From Melioribacteraceae bacterium (GTDB lineage Bacteria > Bacteroidota > Ignavibacteria > Ignavibacteriales > Melioribacteraceae): a stretch of DNA of 64,000 bases. Numbering within the stretch: position 1 is the stretch's first letter; every line of letters begins with the position of its first letter. Positions 39,101 through 49,032 of the stretch are shown here, one piece after another. The stretch is taken from assembly GCA_021739765.1 (NCBI GenBank), contig JAIPBD010000015.1:57767-121766 (forward strand), in the 5' to 3' direction. The translations under genes were made by a program, and so were the position numbers. Below the pieces are notes generated by a model. The model was not told the origin of the DNA, ran no database searches, and was given only the letters and a program-made list of their open reading frames with translations.

Positions 39101-41275
39101 ATGAGAAAAGCGATTCTTATAATTGCGGTTGCTATCATTTATCAAATTAACTACAGCAATATATTTGCTCAGGAAATATCTATGCAGGAAAAAATAGAAT
39201 CATTAATTAAAAAAATGACCTTAGAAGAAAAAATTGGAATGCTGCACGCAAGTTCATCTTTTACTTCAGGCGGCGTTGAACGACTCGGAGTTACCGAATT
39301 AATTATGTCTGATGGACCTCACGGCGTAAGAAGAGAACACGGCAGAGATTGGGAAGCCGATGAAACAGATGAAGATTTTGCGACATATCTTCCGACCGGA
39401 ATTACTTTGGCTTCAACCTGGAATCGTGAATTAGGATATGTTTATGGAACCGTTCTTGGAAGTGAAGCAAACGCGCGCAACAAAGACGTTATTTTGGGGC
39501 CAGGTGTAAATATAATTCGCAGCCCACTAAACGGTAGAAATTTTGAATATATGAGCGAAGATCCATATCTCACCGCAGAAATGAGTATTGGTTATATAAA
39601 GGGAGTTCAAGAACAAGAGGTTGCGGCTTGTATTAAACATTACGTCGCGAATAATCAGGAAACATTGAGAGGATCTATTGATGCCGTTGTAAGCGAACGA
39701 GCTTTAAGAGAAATTTACCTTCCCGCTTTCAAAGCAGCAGTAGAGAGGGCTGATGTCTGGTCGATTATGACAGCTTACAACAAAGTGAACGGAATATTTT
39801 GCAGTGAAAGTGATTTTCTTCTCAACCAAATCCTTAAACAAGAATATGGTTTTGATGGAGCTTTGATAAGCGATTGGGGAGCGGTTCACAGCACAAAAGA
39901 AACCTTGATGCATGGCGTTGATATTGAGATGGGGACGGAACTGAATATGCTGCCGAATGCGGATTACACAAAATTTTTCCTCGCCGATTCAGCGTATGAA
40001 GCAGTCAAAAAGGGAGAGGTTGATGAAAAGTTTGTTGATGAAAAAATCAGATCAATTCTCCGACTAATGTTCAGAGTTAAAAAGTTTGATGAACGAGTAA
40101 AAAGAGAAATGAATACTCCGGAACATCAGGCTTTGGCGTTAAAAGTAGCTGAGGAAGGGATTGTTCTTTTGAAGAATGAAAATATTCTGCCGATTCAAAA
40201 GAAAGTGAAAAAGATTGCTGTTATTGGTAATAACGCAATTAGAAAACACACACAGTATTCAATTCAAGGCGGAAGTTCGCAAGTAAAAGCTCTTTACGAA
40301 AAAACTCCGTTGGAAGGAATTCAAAATGTGGCCGGAAAAGATTATGAAATCTCTTTTGCGACAGGCTACTTAACAACCCGCGAAAATAAAGCTGATGAAA
40401 AACTTGTTGCCGAAGCCGTCGCGCTTGCAAAAGAATCGGATTTGGTGGTTTTTGTCGGAGGCTGGGTTCATGGTTATGATGACAGTAACTGGGGCGAAGG
40501 AACATTTGATGCGGAATCTTTGGACAAGCTAAATCTGGATTTATTATTCGAACAAGATAAGTTAATTGAAAAATTAGCCGAAGCGAATCCAAATATAGTT
40601 TCCGTTATTTTTGGCGGAAGTTCGGCAAAATTTGGAAAATGGTCGGACGTCTCCAAAGCACTCTTACATGTTTGGTATCCAGGAATGGAAGGGGGAACGG
40701 CAATCGCGAACATACTATTGGGAATTGTTAATCCCTCCGGTAAACTTCCTGTTTCATTCGCAAAGGATTATCTAGATTATCCTTCACATGTGTTGGGAGA
40801 ATACCCGGGAAATGAAACAACTGTAAATTACAACGAAGATATTTTCGTCGGTTACAGATACTTTGATACATTCGACAAACTGGTTGTTTATCCGTTTGGT
40901 CATGGATTATCATACACAAAGTTTGATTATGGCAAAATTAATATTCCTAGTATAGATTATTCAAAATCAGATAAAATAAAATTTTCCATAAATATTACAA
41001 ATAGCGGAGAGTTTAACGGAGCGGAAATTGTACAAGTTTATGTTTCCGATAAAGAGTCCTCCCTCCGCCGTCCAGAAAAAGAACTAAAATCTTTCGAGAA
41101 AATATTTTTGAATAAAGGAGAAACAAAAACCGTAGAGTTCCAACTAAACAAAGATGCTTTTTCGTTTTATGATCCGGAGACAAAAAAATGGATAGTTGAG
41201 CCCGGTGAATTTGAGATCCTTGTTGGGGCGTCAGCTTTGGATATTAAACAGACGACTTTTATTACAATAAATTAA
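39101..41275 (+). CDS. GH3 beta-glucosidase
   Basis: A 724-residue family 3 glycoside hydrolase with a signal peptide (1-23). The N-terminal barrel shows IMSDGPHGVRRE, KHYVANNQE and the nucleophile Asp258 in GALISDWGAVHS; the second domain includes VVFVGGWVHGYD and the C-terminal fibronectin-like domain starts near residue 625. It should release glucose from short beta-linked oligosaccharides made by the GH16 enzymes upstream. It carries no C-terminal sorting domain, so it probably stays in the periplasm. Confidence 0.94.
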   Translation: MRKAILIIAVAIIYQINYSNIFAQEISMQEKIESLIKKMTLEEKIGMLHASSSFTSGGVERLGVTELIMSDGPHGVRREHGRDWEADETDEDFATYLPTGITLASTWNRELGYVYGTVLGSEANARNKDVILGPGVNIIRSPLNGRNFEYMSEDPYLTAEMSIGYIKGVQEQEVAACIKHYVANNQETLRGSIDAVVSERALREIYLPAFKAAVERADVWSIMTAYNKVNGIFCSESDFLLNQILKQEYGFDGALISDWGAVHSTKETLMHGVDIEMGTELNMLPNADYTKFFLADSAYEAVKKGEVDEKFVDEKIRSILRLMFRVKKFDERVKREMNTPEHQALALKVAEEGIVLLKNENILPIQKKVKKIAVIGNNAIRKHTQYSIQGGSSQVKALYEKTPLEGIQNVAGKDYEISFATGYLTTRENKADEKLVAEAVALAKESDLVVFVGGWVHGYDDSNWGEGTFDAESLDKLNLDLLFEQDKLIEKLAEANPNIVSVIFGGSSAKFGKWSDVSKALLHVWYPGMEGGTAIANILLGIVNPSGKLPVSFAKDYLDYPSHVLGEYPGNETTVNYNEDIFVGYRYFDTFDKLVVYPFGHGLSYTKFDYGKINIPSIDYSKSDKIKFSINITNSGEFNGAEIVQVYVSDKESSLRRPEKELKSFEKIFLNKGETKTVEFQLNKDAFSFYDPETKKWIVEPGEFEILVGASALDIKQTTFITIN

Positions 41276-41373
41276 AATAGATCTGTTCAAACTCAAACAC
41301 ATAATAAATGTTTCTTTTTCACGTAGCTTGATCTCCGGCAGATTCGCCGGTTTTAAATATATCCCGTTAAGCA

Positions 41374-41409
41374 AAAAGGGGCGACGGACTTTTATCCACC
41401 GCCCCTTTT
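41374..41409. terminator. Bidirectional terminator
   Basis: A perfect 10-bp stem, AAAAGGGGCG with CGCCCCTTTT, encloses a 16-nt loop. It lies between the convergent GH3 gene and the LamG/GLUG gene and has A/T tracts on both sides, so it can end transcription from either side. Confidence 0.85.
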
Positions 41410-41459
41410 GAATTCCCCGCAATTCGAAACTCGAAACTCGAGAATCGATTGGAGGCTTC

Positions 41460-44400
41460 TTATCTCAACAACATCATTTTATGTATGGCGGTAAAGTCGC
41501 CCGATTGCATACGGTAGAAATACATCCCGCTCGAAACCGGTTCTCCAACTGAGTTTCGTCCATTCCAATTTATCTTATATTCTCCGGGACTTTTTTCTTC
41601 ATCTACCAAGACCTTTACGATCTCGCCCAGCATATTAAAGATCACTAGATTTACTTTACTTTCTCTTGGAACTTGAAATGTTATTATTGTAGTCGGATTG
41701 AATGGGTTCGGATAGTTTTGTGACAATGCATATTCGTTTGGAATAAATTTGTTATCAATTTCAATTCTTTCGGAATACTCATACGCCCCGTTGAAATCGA
41801 TTTGTTTCAGTCTATATTCCAAAACATTATTTAAAGGACTAATATCAGCAAAAGAATATGATGTGGTTGTATTTGAATTCCCTCTGCCTTTTACAAAACC
41901 AATCTTCTCCCAATTTGTTTTTTCCAAACCGGTTAATTCTTTTCTTTCAATCTCGAACCCATAGTTATCGAGTTCTGTTGCAGTTTTCCAATTTAACTGA
42001 ATTTGATTTTTAACTTTTTTGGCCGCGAATGTAACCAACTCAACTGGGAGCGGTGCAGAGATATCGCCAACAGTTACGGGCGAGAACGATGAATAATAGT
42101 TTAATGTTTCAACACAAAGCTGACTATCAACCATAGTTTCTTCACTAGTCGGTAAAGCAATCCAAGATGAACCATCGTAGTGGTAAATTGTTGGTGTGCC
42201 GTCAAATCCGGCGGTTAAACTGGAATCATAACATAGAGTGATCTTAATTTTACCTCCGGATATGTTTCCAACATCCCAATATTTTCCAATTGTTTTTGCA
42301 TTCTGGAAAATATTCGGAGGAGTTTCATTTATCTCTTCAAAATCGAGCGAAATGCTTTCTCCGTCATTCTGTGCAGTAAAACCGATATTCATGTAACTTA
42401 TAATTTTACGAGAACGGGTGATATTTTGAACCGGAAGCCGAACACCAAAAAATCTTTGGTTCGTTAGGAAAGGATAACCGGAGTTTAGATTTTCATTAAT
42501 TGCCCACACATTTTTCAAACCGTTTTTAGTTTCATTTACAAAATCCCAATTCGCGTCTAAAAACGTGGTTTCAATTTTTAATTCCTCGCTGGTTTTAGGG
42601 GTCGCACCGATTCCCGTTAGCTTGAGAGTTGTTTCGGTATCGAAAAAGTTTCCATTGAACTCGCTATTGTAATCGATTCCAACAAAACCGTTTCCATTCG
42701 ACTTCATTTTTCCGGTGGCATAACAGCAACCAATTGTTGAATTTATGGAATATCCTATAAAAGCAGCATTTGCAGAAGAATTTGAGGAGCTGCTTGTAGA
42801 TTTACTACCAATAAAAATTTCAACACCACTGTAATTGTTTGATATATCTGAATCCTCACTGTAACCGATAAATCCACCGGTATTTCCGGCTCCTGATGCG
42901 GAACCATCACTGAAACAATTTTTAATTATTGAGTTATCAGCCTGACCAATCAAACCACCAATATTTCCAAAATATCTGGTTTCGTATCTATACCTAATTT
43001 CCCAACCCACCATATAGGGTATTCTAACAACTTCGGAAGCGGAGACAGAAATTTCTGTGTGTGAATCAATTATTTTAGAATTAAAGGCGCTGGCAATCAA
43101 TCCCCCCAAATAATCGCCATCACCCCTGATCGATCCTTTAACACTGCAGTTATAAACCGTAGTGTTTAAGGCGGTTGCAACAAGTCCCGCAACCGTACTT
43201 TTTCCAGAAATATTGATATTCACTAAATTTAAATTTTTAATTTCCGCACCATTCGTAACCCCAAACAATGCTTGGTTATCGGATAGGTTGTTGCTCATGG
43301 TTAATCCGGTAATAGTTTTTCCTCTTCCGTCGAAGGTGCCAGTAAAATGTCTTCCATTGGTGAAGTTGGTCGGAAAACCTATTGTATAAATACTAATTCC
43401 GGTCATATCGATATCTTGAGTTAAAGCAAAATGCTTGTCAAAAAATTCGGAATCACCCGCTAAGTTTTGCATGTCCTCAGGCGTTCCAATTAAGAAAGGA
43501 TCCCTAATCGTACCTGATCCTGAAAATGGTGGTGCCGGACCGGTGGTGAAGGATCTTTCTACGGAATATTGAATTCCTAAATCTGTTTTGATAAATGAGC
43601 GGTAAAAATAATCTGTATCAGCCGAGAGTCCTGAAATATTAGCTGAAAACTTTGTTGAATCTTCAGATTCCGTAAACTCAATGTGTGTATCTGCTATTTT
43701 CGGCTCTCCGGTTGTATTCCAGCAAAAGCCAAATCCGGTAATTGGTAGTTCGCCGACATAAATTACATCCGCGGTTAATTTGGCGGTAAAATAAAATACA
43801 TCTTCAGCTTCTCTGGATTTAACATATGATTCCTGTTCTCGATATGGCTGCCATGTAAGGAATGGATAACCAGCATTTACGTTGGGATTCAAGCCCCAAG
43901 TAGGGTCAATTCTTGTTTCAGTTCCCCACGAATAAGAATATGTGAAATCCGGAATAAATGACCAGAAAGAGACCGCATAGGTTGATTTGGCTTTCATCTC
44001 CTCAGTTGTTTTTCCACTCGCTCCTTCTCCACTTTTCTGGGAGGATATTTCTTTATCAAAGAATGAATTCAAGTATTGTCCGGATTCATCTATTCCAACA
44101 AATCCTTTATTCGCATCTGTTTCTTCATTCGCTCCCCAAAAGTTTCCTTTCGATTCATTTACGACAACGGCTGAGTATGATTCTGAAATAATCCCACTAT
44201 TATTTCCACAAAATCCTCCGAAAGATTGTTCTTCTCCAGCCAACCGGGTAACAGAACCTTGGCTAAAACTTTTTGAAATTGTTGCTTTGTTTTTGCCGAC
44301 TAATGCACCAACACAGTCATTTCCTTCAACATCCCCGATCACAAAACATTCCGTAACGCTACTAACTGTTGATGATGAGAAATCACCCCCCAGAATACCA

Positions 44401-46496
44401 ACGGAGCGATCGCCAATAACTTTAGCATCGGTAATTCCGAGCTTCATTATTTTTGCGTAATCACCTGTTAATCCAAAAAAGCCGGTACTTGATTCTCCGG
44501 GTCGGTTAATAGAAAGATTTGAAATTGTATGCTTGTTTCCATCATAAGTGCCTTCAAAAGGTGTGTTTTCATTACCGATTGGTGAAAATCCTTTACCTTC
44601 ATCCCAAGTTGAAGTTTCACTTGCATCAATGTTTTGATATTGTTTGAAATATTTATCCCAATAGAATTCATTTTGAGAAAGTGATTTTAGATGGTCTAAA
44701 GTTGAAATAATGAATGGTTGAGTAATTGATCCAGATCCCGGGAAATCATAAATAAAAAGTGCTTGATCAGCACCTTCTTGCCAGTGCAAAATGGGATAAC
44801 CGTTATTTACGGTTTCAAGCTGGTCCATATCCCATAGTTCTTCAGAGCTCTCATCATCAAAAGATTTCCCGAAAAAATCCCAAGCCGATGAGAGACCATC
44901 TGTGGAAATATCGATATATGTTTTAAAATCTTTTAATTCGTTCGTCGTTTTGGCTGTCGCTCCGGCTCCGGATGATTGACTTGAATACTCCTTGTCAAAA
45001 AAGTTATTATTGGTTGTGAGTCCTGCATTATAACCGACGAATCCTTTGTTTGAGGCATATTGTATATTTACTGCTAAGGCTAAATAAGAACTTTCAATTG
45101 TTGAATTTATAGCTTGTCCAACAAAGCCACCGGTTTGTGGATAATTGCTTTGAACATTCAATTCACCAATCGTGTAACTGTTTCTAATTGTTGAGGCACT
45201 CAATACTCCAACAAATCCGCCCGTAAAATTTTTGGCATTAACGGAGACCTTGGAGAAGCTGTTTTCAATTGTGCAATTTCCGGTGAGAGTACCAACTAAT
45301 CCACCGACTTCATAAAACCCGGTTACATTTCCGGTTGCTGAACATTGGTCAATGGTACTTTCGTTTGATGCCATACCAACTAATCCGCCCACATAAGTGC
45401 TATTACCAGCATTGACATTTATGTTTTCAACTCTGAGCCTTTTAACAATGGCGCCATTTATCTTGCCAAAAAATCCCATGTAGGAATTATAATTAGTTGG
45501 ATGACTTATAAATACATTTTCGATTTTTTTTGAATAACCGTTAAATTCCCCTGTAAAAGCAACCTCCTTCGTTCCAATAGGGAGGAAACCTTTTCCGTCT
45601 TCATAAAAATCTCCGCCAGCCGCAAAATCCGCCTCACTGAATTCTATGTCATTGATCATGGTGAATTTCTGATCCCAAAAATCCGGCGCATGAACCAACC
45701 AATACAAATCATCTTTACCGGTTATACTATAACCGGAACTTACAAAACTTGGTTTGTCCATAAACTTATAGTCACCCGAAATTGTTTTAAATCCACCATT
45801 CCGAACGTATCCGGTTTTATTATTCCCCGAGCGATCATAAATCGCGGATTGTGTATTTCCTTCCATATCGTATCTGGCTAAGAGTCCCTCTTGACCCGAA
45901 GGAATAATGGTATGTTTCGCCCGATTGATTTGAGTTTTGGACCTGGCATAATTCCATATTCTCAACTCATCAATTTGACCATTATAAAAACCCCAGCCCT
46001 CAGGCGTATCTCCGGTGTGGGCGTCAGTTCCAATCAATGTCGAGTTGCTATACTCATAATGAACTAGGTTTCCGGATGTTCCAAGATCGTCTGTTACTTT
46101 GAGATCACCATCGATATATAACTTCACATATCTACCGTCAAATGTCCCTGCAAAATGGTGCCAGCCTGGAGTCAGATTCGTTGTAGGATAAGTAAGAATT
46201 CTATAATCACCACCAACATGCAAATGAAACCAAACTTCATCCATATTAAAAATGGCCAAACTGTAACCGCCTAGCTGCGTGTTACTAATAAATTTTTGAG
46301 AAATCGCTGGTGTCCAATCTTCATTATTTGCCCAGAACTCGATTGTGAGTGCTGCCGATGGTTTGAGATCCCACGAATTTCCGAGGGTCACATAATCATC
46401 TACTCCATCAAAAGACATTGATTTGATGTTTTGAGATAGAATTACTGAGATGGGAATTAGCATAAAAATGAGAATGATTCGAATAATGTTTTTCAT
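41460..46496 (-). CDS. Giant LamG/GLUG surface protein with sorting domain (1678 aa)
   Basis: The largest protein in the window. In order: signal peptide (1-21), a LamG/concanavalin-like domain (about 25-215, opening KSMSFDGVDDYVTLG), then three GLUG-repeat blocks (about 255-575, 585-890 and 1000-1380), each starting with a segment of the type LDHLKSLSQN and ending with an FFDKE...SGAGATAKTTNEL-type unit, a fibronectin-like domain (about 905-1000) between the second and third block, and a sorting domain starting NYPNPFNPTTII. Such proteins are surface adhesins or glycan binders; no catalytic site is seen. The start has an AGGAG site upstream. Confidence 0.88.
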   Translation of the reverse strand: MKNIIRIILIFMLIPISVILSQNIKSMSFDGVDDYVTLGNSWDLKPSAALTIEFWANNEDWTPAISQKFISNTQLGGYSLAIFNMDEVWFHLHVGGDYRILTYPTTNLTPGWHHFAGTFDGRYVKLYIDGDLKVTDDLGTSGNLVHYEYSNSTLIGTDAHTGDTPEGWGFYNGQIDELRIWNYARSKTQINRAKHTIIPSGQEGLLARYDMEGNTQSAIYDRSGNNKTGYVRNGGFKTISGDYKFMDKPSFVSSGYSITGKDDLYWLVHAPDFWDQKFTMINDIEFSEADFAAGGDFYEDGKGFLPIGTKEVAFTGEFNGYSKKIENVFISHPTNYNSYMGFFGKINGAIVKRLRVENINVNAGNSTYVGGLVGMASNESTIDQCSATGNVTGFYEVGGLVGTLTGNCTIENSFSKVSVNAKNFTGGFVGVLSASTIRNSYTIGELNVQSNYPQTGGFVGQAINSTIESSYLALAVNIQYASNKGFVGYNAGLTTNNNFFDKEYSSQSSGAGATAKTTNELKDFKTYIDISTDGLSSAWDFFGKSFDDESSEELWDMDQLETVNNGYPILHWQEGADQALFIYDFPGSGSITQPFIISTLDHLKSLSQNEFYWDKYFKQYQNIDASETSTWDEGKGFSPIGNENTPFEGTYDGNKHTISNLSINRPGESSTGFFGLTGDYAKIMKLGITDAKVIGDRSVGILGGDFSSSTVSSVTECFVIGDVEGNDCVGALVGKNKATISKSFSQGSVTRLAGEEQSFGGFCGNNSGIISESYSAVVVNESKGNFWGANEETDANKGFVGIDESGQYLNSFFDKEISSQKSGEGASGKTTEEMKAKSTYAVSFWSFIPDFTYSYSWGTETRIDPTWGLNPNVNAGYPFLTWQPYREQESYVKSREAEDVFYFTAKLTADVIYVGELPITGFGFCWNTTGEPKIADTHIEFTESEDSTKFSANISGLSADTDYFYRSFIKTDLGIQYSVERSFTTGPAPPFSGSGTIRDPFLIGTPEDMQNLAGDSEFFDKHFALTQDIDMTGISIYTIGFPTNFTNGRHFTGTFDGRGKTITGLTMSNNLSDNQALFGVTNGAEIKNLNLVNINISGKSTVAGLVATALNTTVYNCSVKGSIRGDGDYLGGLIASAFNSKIIDSHTEISVSASEVVRIPYMVGWEIRYRYETRYFGNIGGLIGQADNSIIKNCFSDGSASGAGNTGGFIGYSEDSDISNNYSGVEIFIGSKSTSSSSNSSANAAFIGYSINSTIGCCYATGKMKSNGNGFVGIDYNSEFNGNFFDTETTLKLTGIGATPKTSEELKIETTFLDANWDFVNETKNGLKNVWAINENLNSGYPFLTNQRFFGVRLPVQNITRSRKIISYMNIGFTAQNDGESISLDFEEINETPPNIFQNAKTIGKYWDVGNISGGKIKITLCYDSSLTAGFDGTPTIYHYDGSSWIALPTSEETMVDSQLCVETLNYYSSFSPVTVGDISAPLPVELVTFAAKKVKNQIQLNWKTATELDNYGFEIERKELTGLEKTNWEKIGFVKGRGNSNTTTSYSFADISPLNNVLEYRLKQIDFNGAYEYSERIEIDNKFIPNEYALSQNYPNPFNPTTIITFQVPRESKVNLVIFNMLGEIVKVLVDEEKSPGEYKINWNGRNSVGEPVSSGMYFYRMQSGDFTAIHKMMLLR

Positions 46497-47055
46497 AAGG
46501 AAACTCCTGAATATTCAATAAAAGCACATAGCAATAGAACACTCTTCATGCTGAAAGCTTAAGTATTAAGCTTTATGTGAAAACTATTTGGTTGTTATAC
46601 AGCAACCGCAAAAGTTGCGGAAATCAATAGATTGATTAGCTAAATTAGATTTCAAAAATAAACTGGTTCGTTTTGCCTTTTCAAGAAGTATGCCATTCCG
46701 CAAGAAGCAACGTATTCAATGGAGTAGAAATCACTGAATAAAACTATTTATAGGCTTAGATGAATTAGTAGTCTTTATATGAAATGTATCATATTTGCAA
46801 GGTTGGAAACACGTTTTGCTAGATAGAACGACATTCTCAGAAATAATAAAAACAAAAATTGATTTTATAATAAATGATAATCGATATTAGACGAAATCTT
46901 TTCTATTATATATATTATTAGATTACAAACTATATAATGATGCGGTGAGAGAAATTTCACTTACGAGATGGAGCAGTAAACCCTTAGACAAATGCAACTT
47001 ATTATTTTGGCTTTTTCTTTAACAACAACATTTATTAAACTTAATTGAAACAAAT
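46497..47055. other. Divergent intergenic region, 559 bp, with hairpins
   Basis: The region separates the giant LamG/GLUG gene (-) from the ADP-ribosylglycohydrolase gene (+). It is very AT-rich and has no ORF. It holds the 21-bp palindrome described separately (46554-46574) and a short hairpin, CCGCAA-AAG-TTGCGG (46606-46620). The promoters of both genes should lie here. Confidence 0.6.
46554..46574. promoter_or_regulatory. 21-bp palindrome upstream of the LamG/GLUG gene
   Basis: AAAGCTTAA-GTA-TTAAGCTTT is a perfect 9-bp inverted repeat with a 3-nt centre, 58 bp upstream of the minus-strand start codon. It has the form of an operator for a dimeric regulator. No regulator is encoded next to it. 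Confidence 0.45.
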
Positions 47056-49014
47056 ATGTTCAAATTGAAAACATCTATTCTGCTATTCTTAGTCCTATTG
47101 GTGGGAATCATAAATGCATTTGGTCAATTAAAAACCGACCAAGAATTGCATTCGAAACTTCTTTCGGTTGAAGAATACAAAAGTGCAGTTTATGCTTCAT
47201 GGCTGGGTCAGATTGTCGGCAATACTTACGGATTGAATTACGAATTCAGATTTATAGATGATCCCGGTCCGAATGAATTCCCTTACGGTTATGATTGGAC
47301 TTTAGACTTATTGCGCAAATACAACGGCGCTTTTTCCGATGATGATACAGATATAGAGTATATGTATTTGACACAAATGGAAAAACACGGAATTGATCCG
47401 ACTTACGCACAACTCGCGGAGGCCTGGAAATATCATGTAAGGGAAAAGGTTTGGTGCGCGAATCGTGCGGCTGTAACTTTGATGCATGCCGGCCACTTTC
47501 CGCCTGTCACGGGCTCAAAAGATTTCAATACGCAATGGATGCAAATCGACGCTCAGCTTGTAAATGAAATCTGGGCGGTAACCGCCCCGGGAATGTTAGA
47601 CTACGCTGTTGATAAATCGGAGTTCGCCGCGAGAATTACAAATGATAGTTTCGGACTTGAGCCGACTTTGCATTATGCCGCGATGTACAGTTCCGCATTT
47701 TTCGAAAAAGATATTCACAAACTGATCGATATCGGTATATCGGTTCTTCCTCCAAATTCGAGATTTGCTAAGATTGTTGAACATGTAAAATCGCTGTATT
47801 TAGAATATCCAAACGATTGGCAAACCGTACGAAGAATTGTAAAAGAACACTATTACGTTTCGGAGGATTACAACAAACACGCTTGGCCTCCGATCGACGC
47901 CAACTTAAACGGGGCCTTTGGAATTATGGCTCTCCTTTACGGAGAAGGCGATTTTCAAAAAACGCTCGATTACAGTTGCGCGTTCGGAATGGATGCCGAT
48001 AACCAAGCCGCGACAATGTGTGGTTTGCTCGGAATTGTGAACGGTTTTAAAACAATTCCGGAGGATTTGCTTTTTCCGTTGGAAAATGCTGAATGGGAAA
48101 AACCTTTTAATGATTTTTACAAAATGGTAACTCGTGAAGGATTGGAAGACGCAAAGATTTCTGATCTTGCCGAAAGAATCTCCCAACAAGGCGAGGATAT
48201 TATTCTAACCAATGGTGGAAAAATAATCGAAAAAGATGGCGAAAAATATTATCGTATAAATCTTGCAGCAGAATTCGTTGCTCCATTTGAACTTAATCCT
48301 CTTCCCGATTTTTACGTTGAAGTAAATAAGCCGTTCAGTTATCCTATTTATACCGGAGGAAAATCGGGTGAATTTGAAGTTATTTTAAGTGGAAATACAC
48401 CTTCGGGATTTGAAATCATAAATGGAAACTTAAGCGGTACTCCTAATAAAAGTGGAAAATTTAACTTCCGGATTATCGCGACAAGCGCGGAAGAAGAAAA
48501 AGTAATCGACGTAAATATTTTAGTTCATTCAAAAAATATTGCCGCAGAAGCGGATGAAATTCTCTTTAATAAAAACGCGTCAGATAAAAATATCGAAATT
48601 TTAAGAGATGGCTCGAAAGAACAAACTTATTACAGCATCAAGAGAAATGCAGAACGGGAATTGGATTTTTACGGCTACAAGTGGAACGAAGCCCGAAAAA
48701 TTTCCGCAATATCTTTTAACAACGGAATTCCGCAAGAATTTTGCGGCTGGTTTACTTCATTCGAAGTTGAGTATTTAGCAAATGGGACTTGGACAAAAAT
48801 TGAAGATGTAAAAATTTCGCCGGAAATGAATTTGGAAAATAGTCAATGGCTGAAACCAAGTTTAATAGATTACGAAATCAGCTTTGCCGAGGTTTATACA
48901 GAGGGCATCAGAATTATTGGGCTTTCGGGTGGAATTGAGAAAGACGCGGCAAATGCTCACCTGGGGATGCAGTATTATACAGCGATTAGCGAACTGAGAG
49001 TTTTTGAAAAGTGA
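47056..49014 (+). CDS. Secreted ADP-ribosylglycohydrolase-fold protein with Ig and discoidin-like domains
   Basis: A 652-residue protein with a signal peptide (1-23). The N-terminal domain (about 35-380) has the ADP-ribosylglycohydrolase fold: SWLGQIVGNTYGLNYEFR, the metal-binding segment SDDDTDIEYM (Asp95-Thr98) and GMDADNQAATMCGLLG near residue 310, where the usual DADT ligand string reads DADN. It is followed by a putative Ig domain (about 410-490, EVILSGNTPSGFEIINGNLS) and a C-terminal discoidin-like domain (about 520-650). It lacks the NPFNP sorting domain. Location outside the cytoplasm makes a classic ADP-ribose role unlikely; a glycan-related hydrolase is possible. Confidence 0.85.
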   Translation: MFKLKTSILLFLVLLVGIINAFGQLKTDQELHSKLLSVEEYKSAVYASWLGQIVGNTYGLNYEFRFIDDPGPNEFPYGYDWTLDLLRKYNGAFSDDDTDIEYMYLTQMEKHGIDPTYAQLAEAWKYHVREKVWCANRAAVTLMHAGHFPPVTGSKDFNTQWMQIDAQLVNEIWAVTAPGMLDYAVDKSEFAARITNDSFGLEPTLHYAAMYSSAFFEKDIHKLIDIGISVLPPNSRFAKIVEHVKSLYLEYPNDWQTVRRIVKEHYYVSEDYNKHAWPPIDANLNGAFGIMALLYGEGDFQKTLDYSCAFGMDADNQAATMCGLLGIVNGFKTIPEDLLFPLENAEWEKPFNDFYKMVTREGLEDAKISDLAERISQQGEDIILTNGGKIIEKDGEKYYRINLAAEFVAPFELNPLPDFYVEVNKPFSYPIYTGGKSGEFEVILSGNTPSGFEIINGNLSGTPNKSGKFNFRIIATSAEEEKVIDVNILVHSKNIAAEADEILFNKNASDKNIEILRDGSKEQTYYSIKRNAERELDFYGYKWNEARKISAISFNNGIPQEFCGWFTSFEVEYLANGTWTKIEDVKISPEMNLENSQWLKPSLIDYEISFAEVYTEGIRIIGLSGGIEKDAANAHLGMQYYTAISELRVFEK

Positions 49015-49032
49015 TGTTTCCCAATCAAACAA

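Noticed and set aside
43987-44460. 157-codon open frame opposite the LamG/GLUG gene
   Set aside because: Shadow of a strongly supported gene; its sequence has no recognisable fold and no ribosome-binding site.
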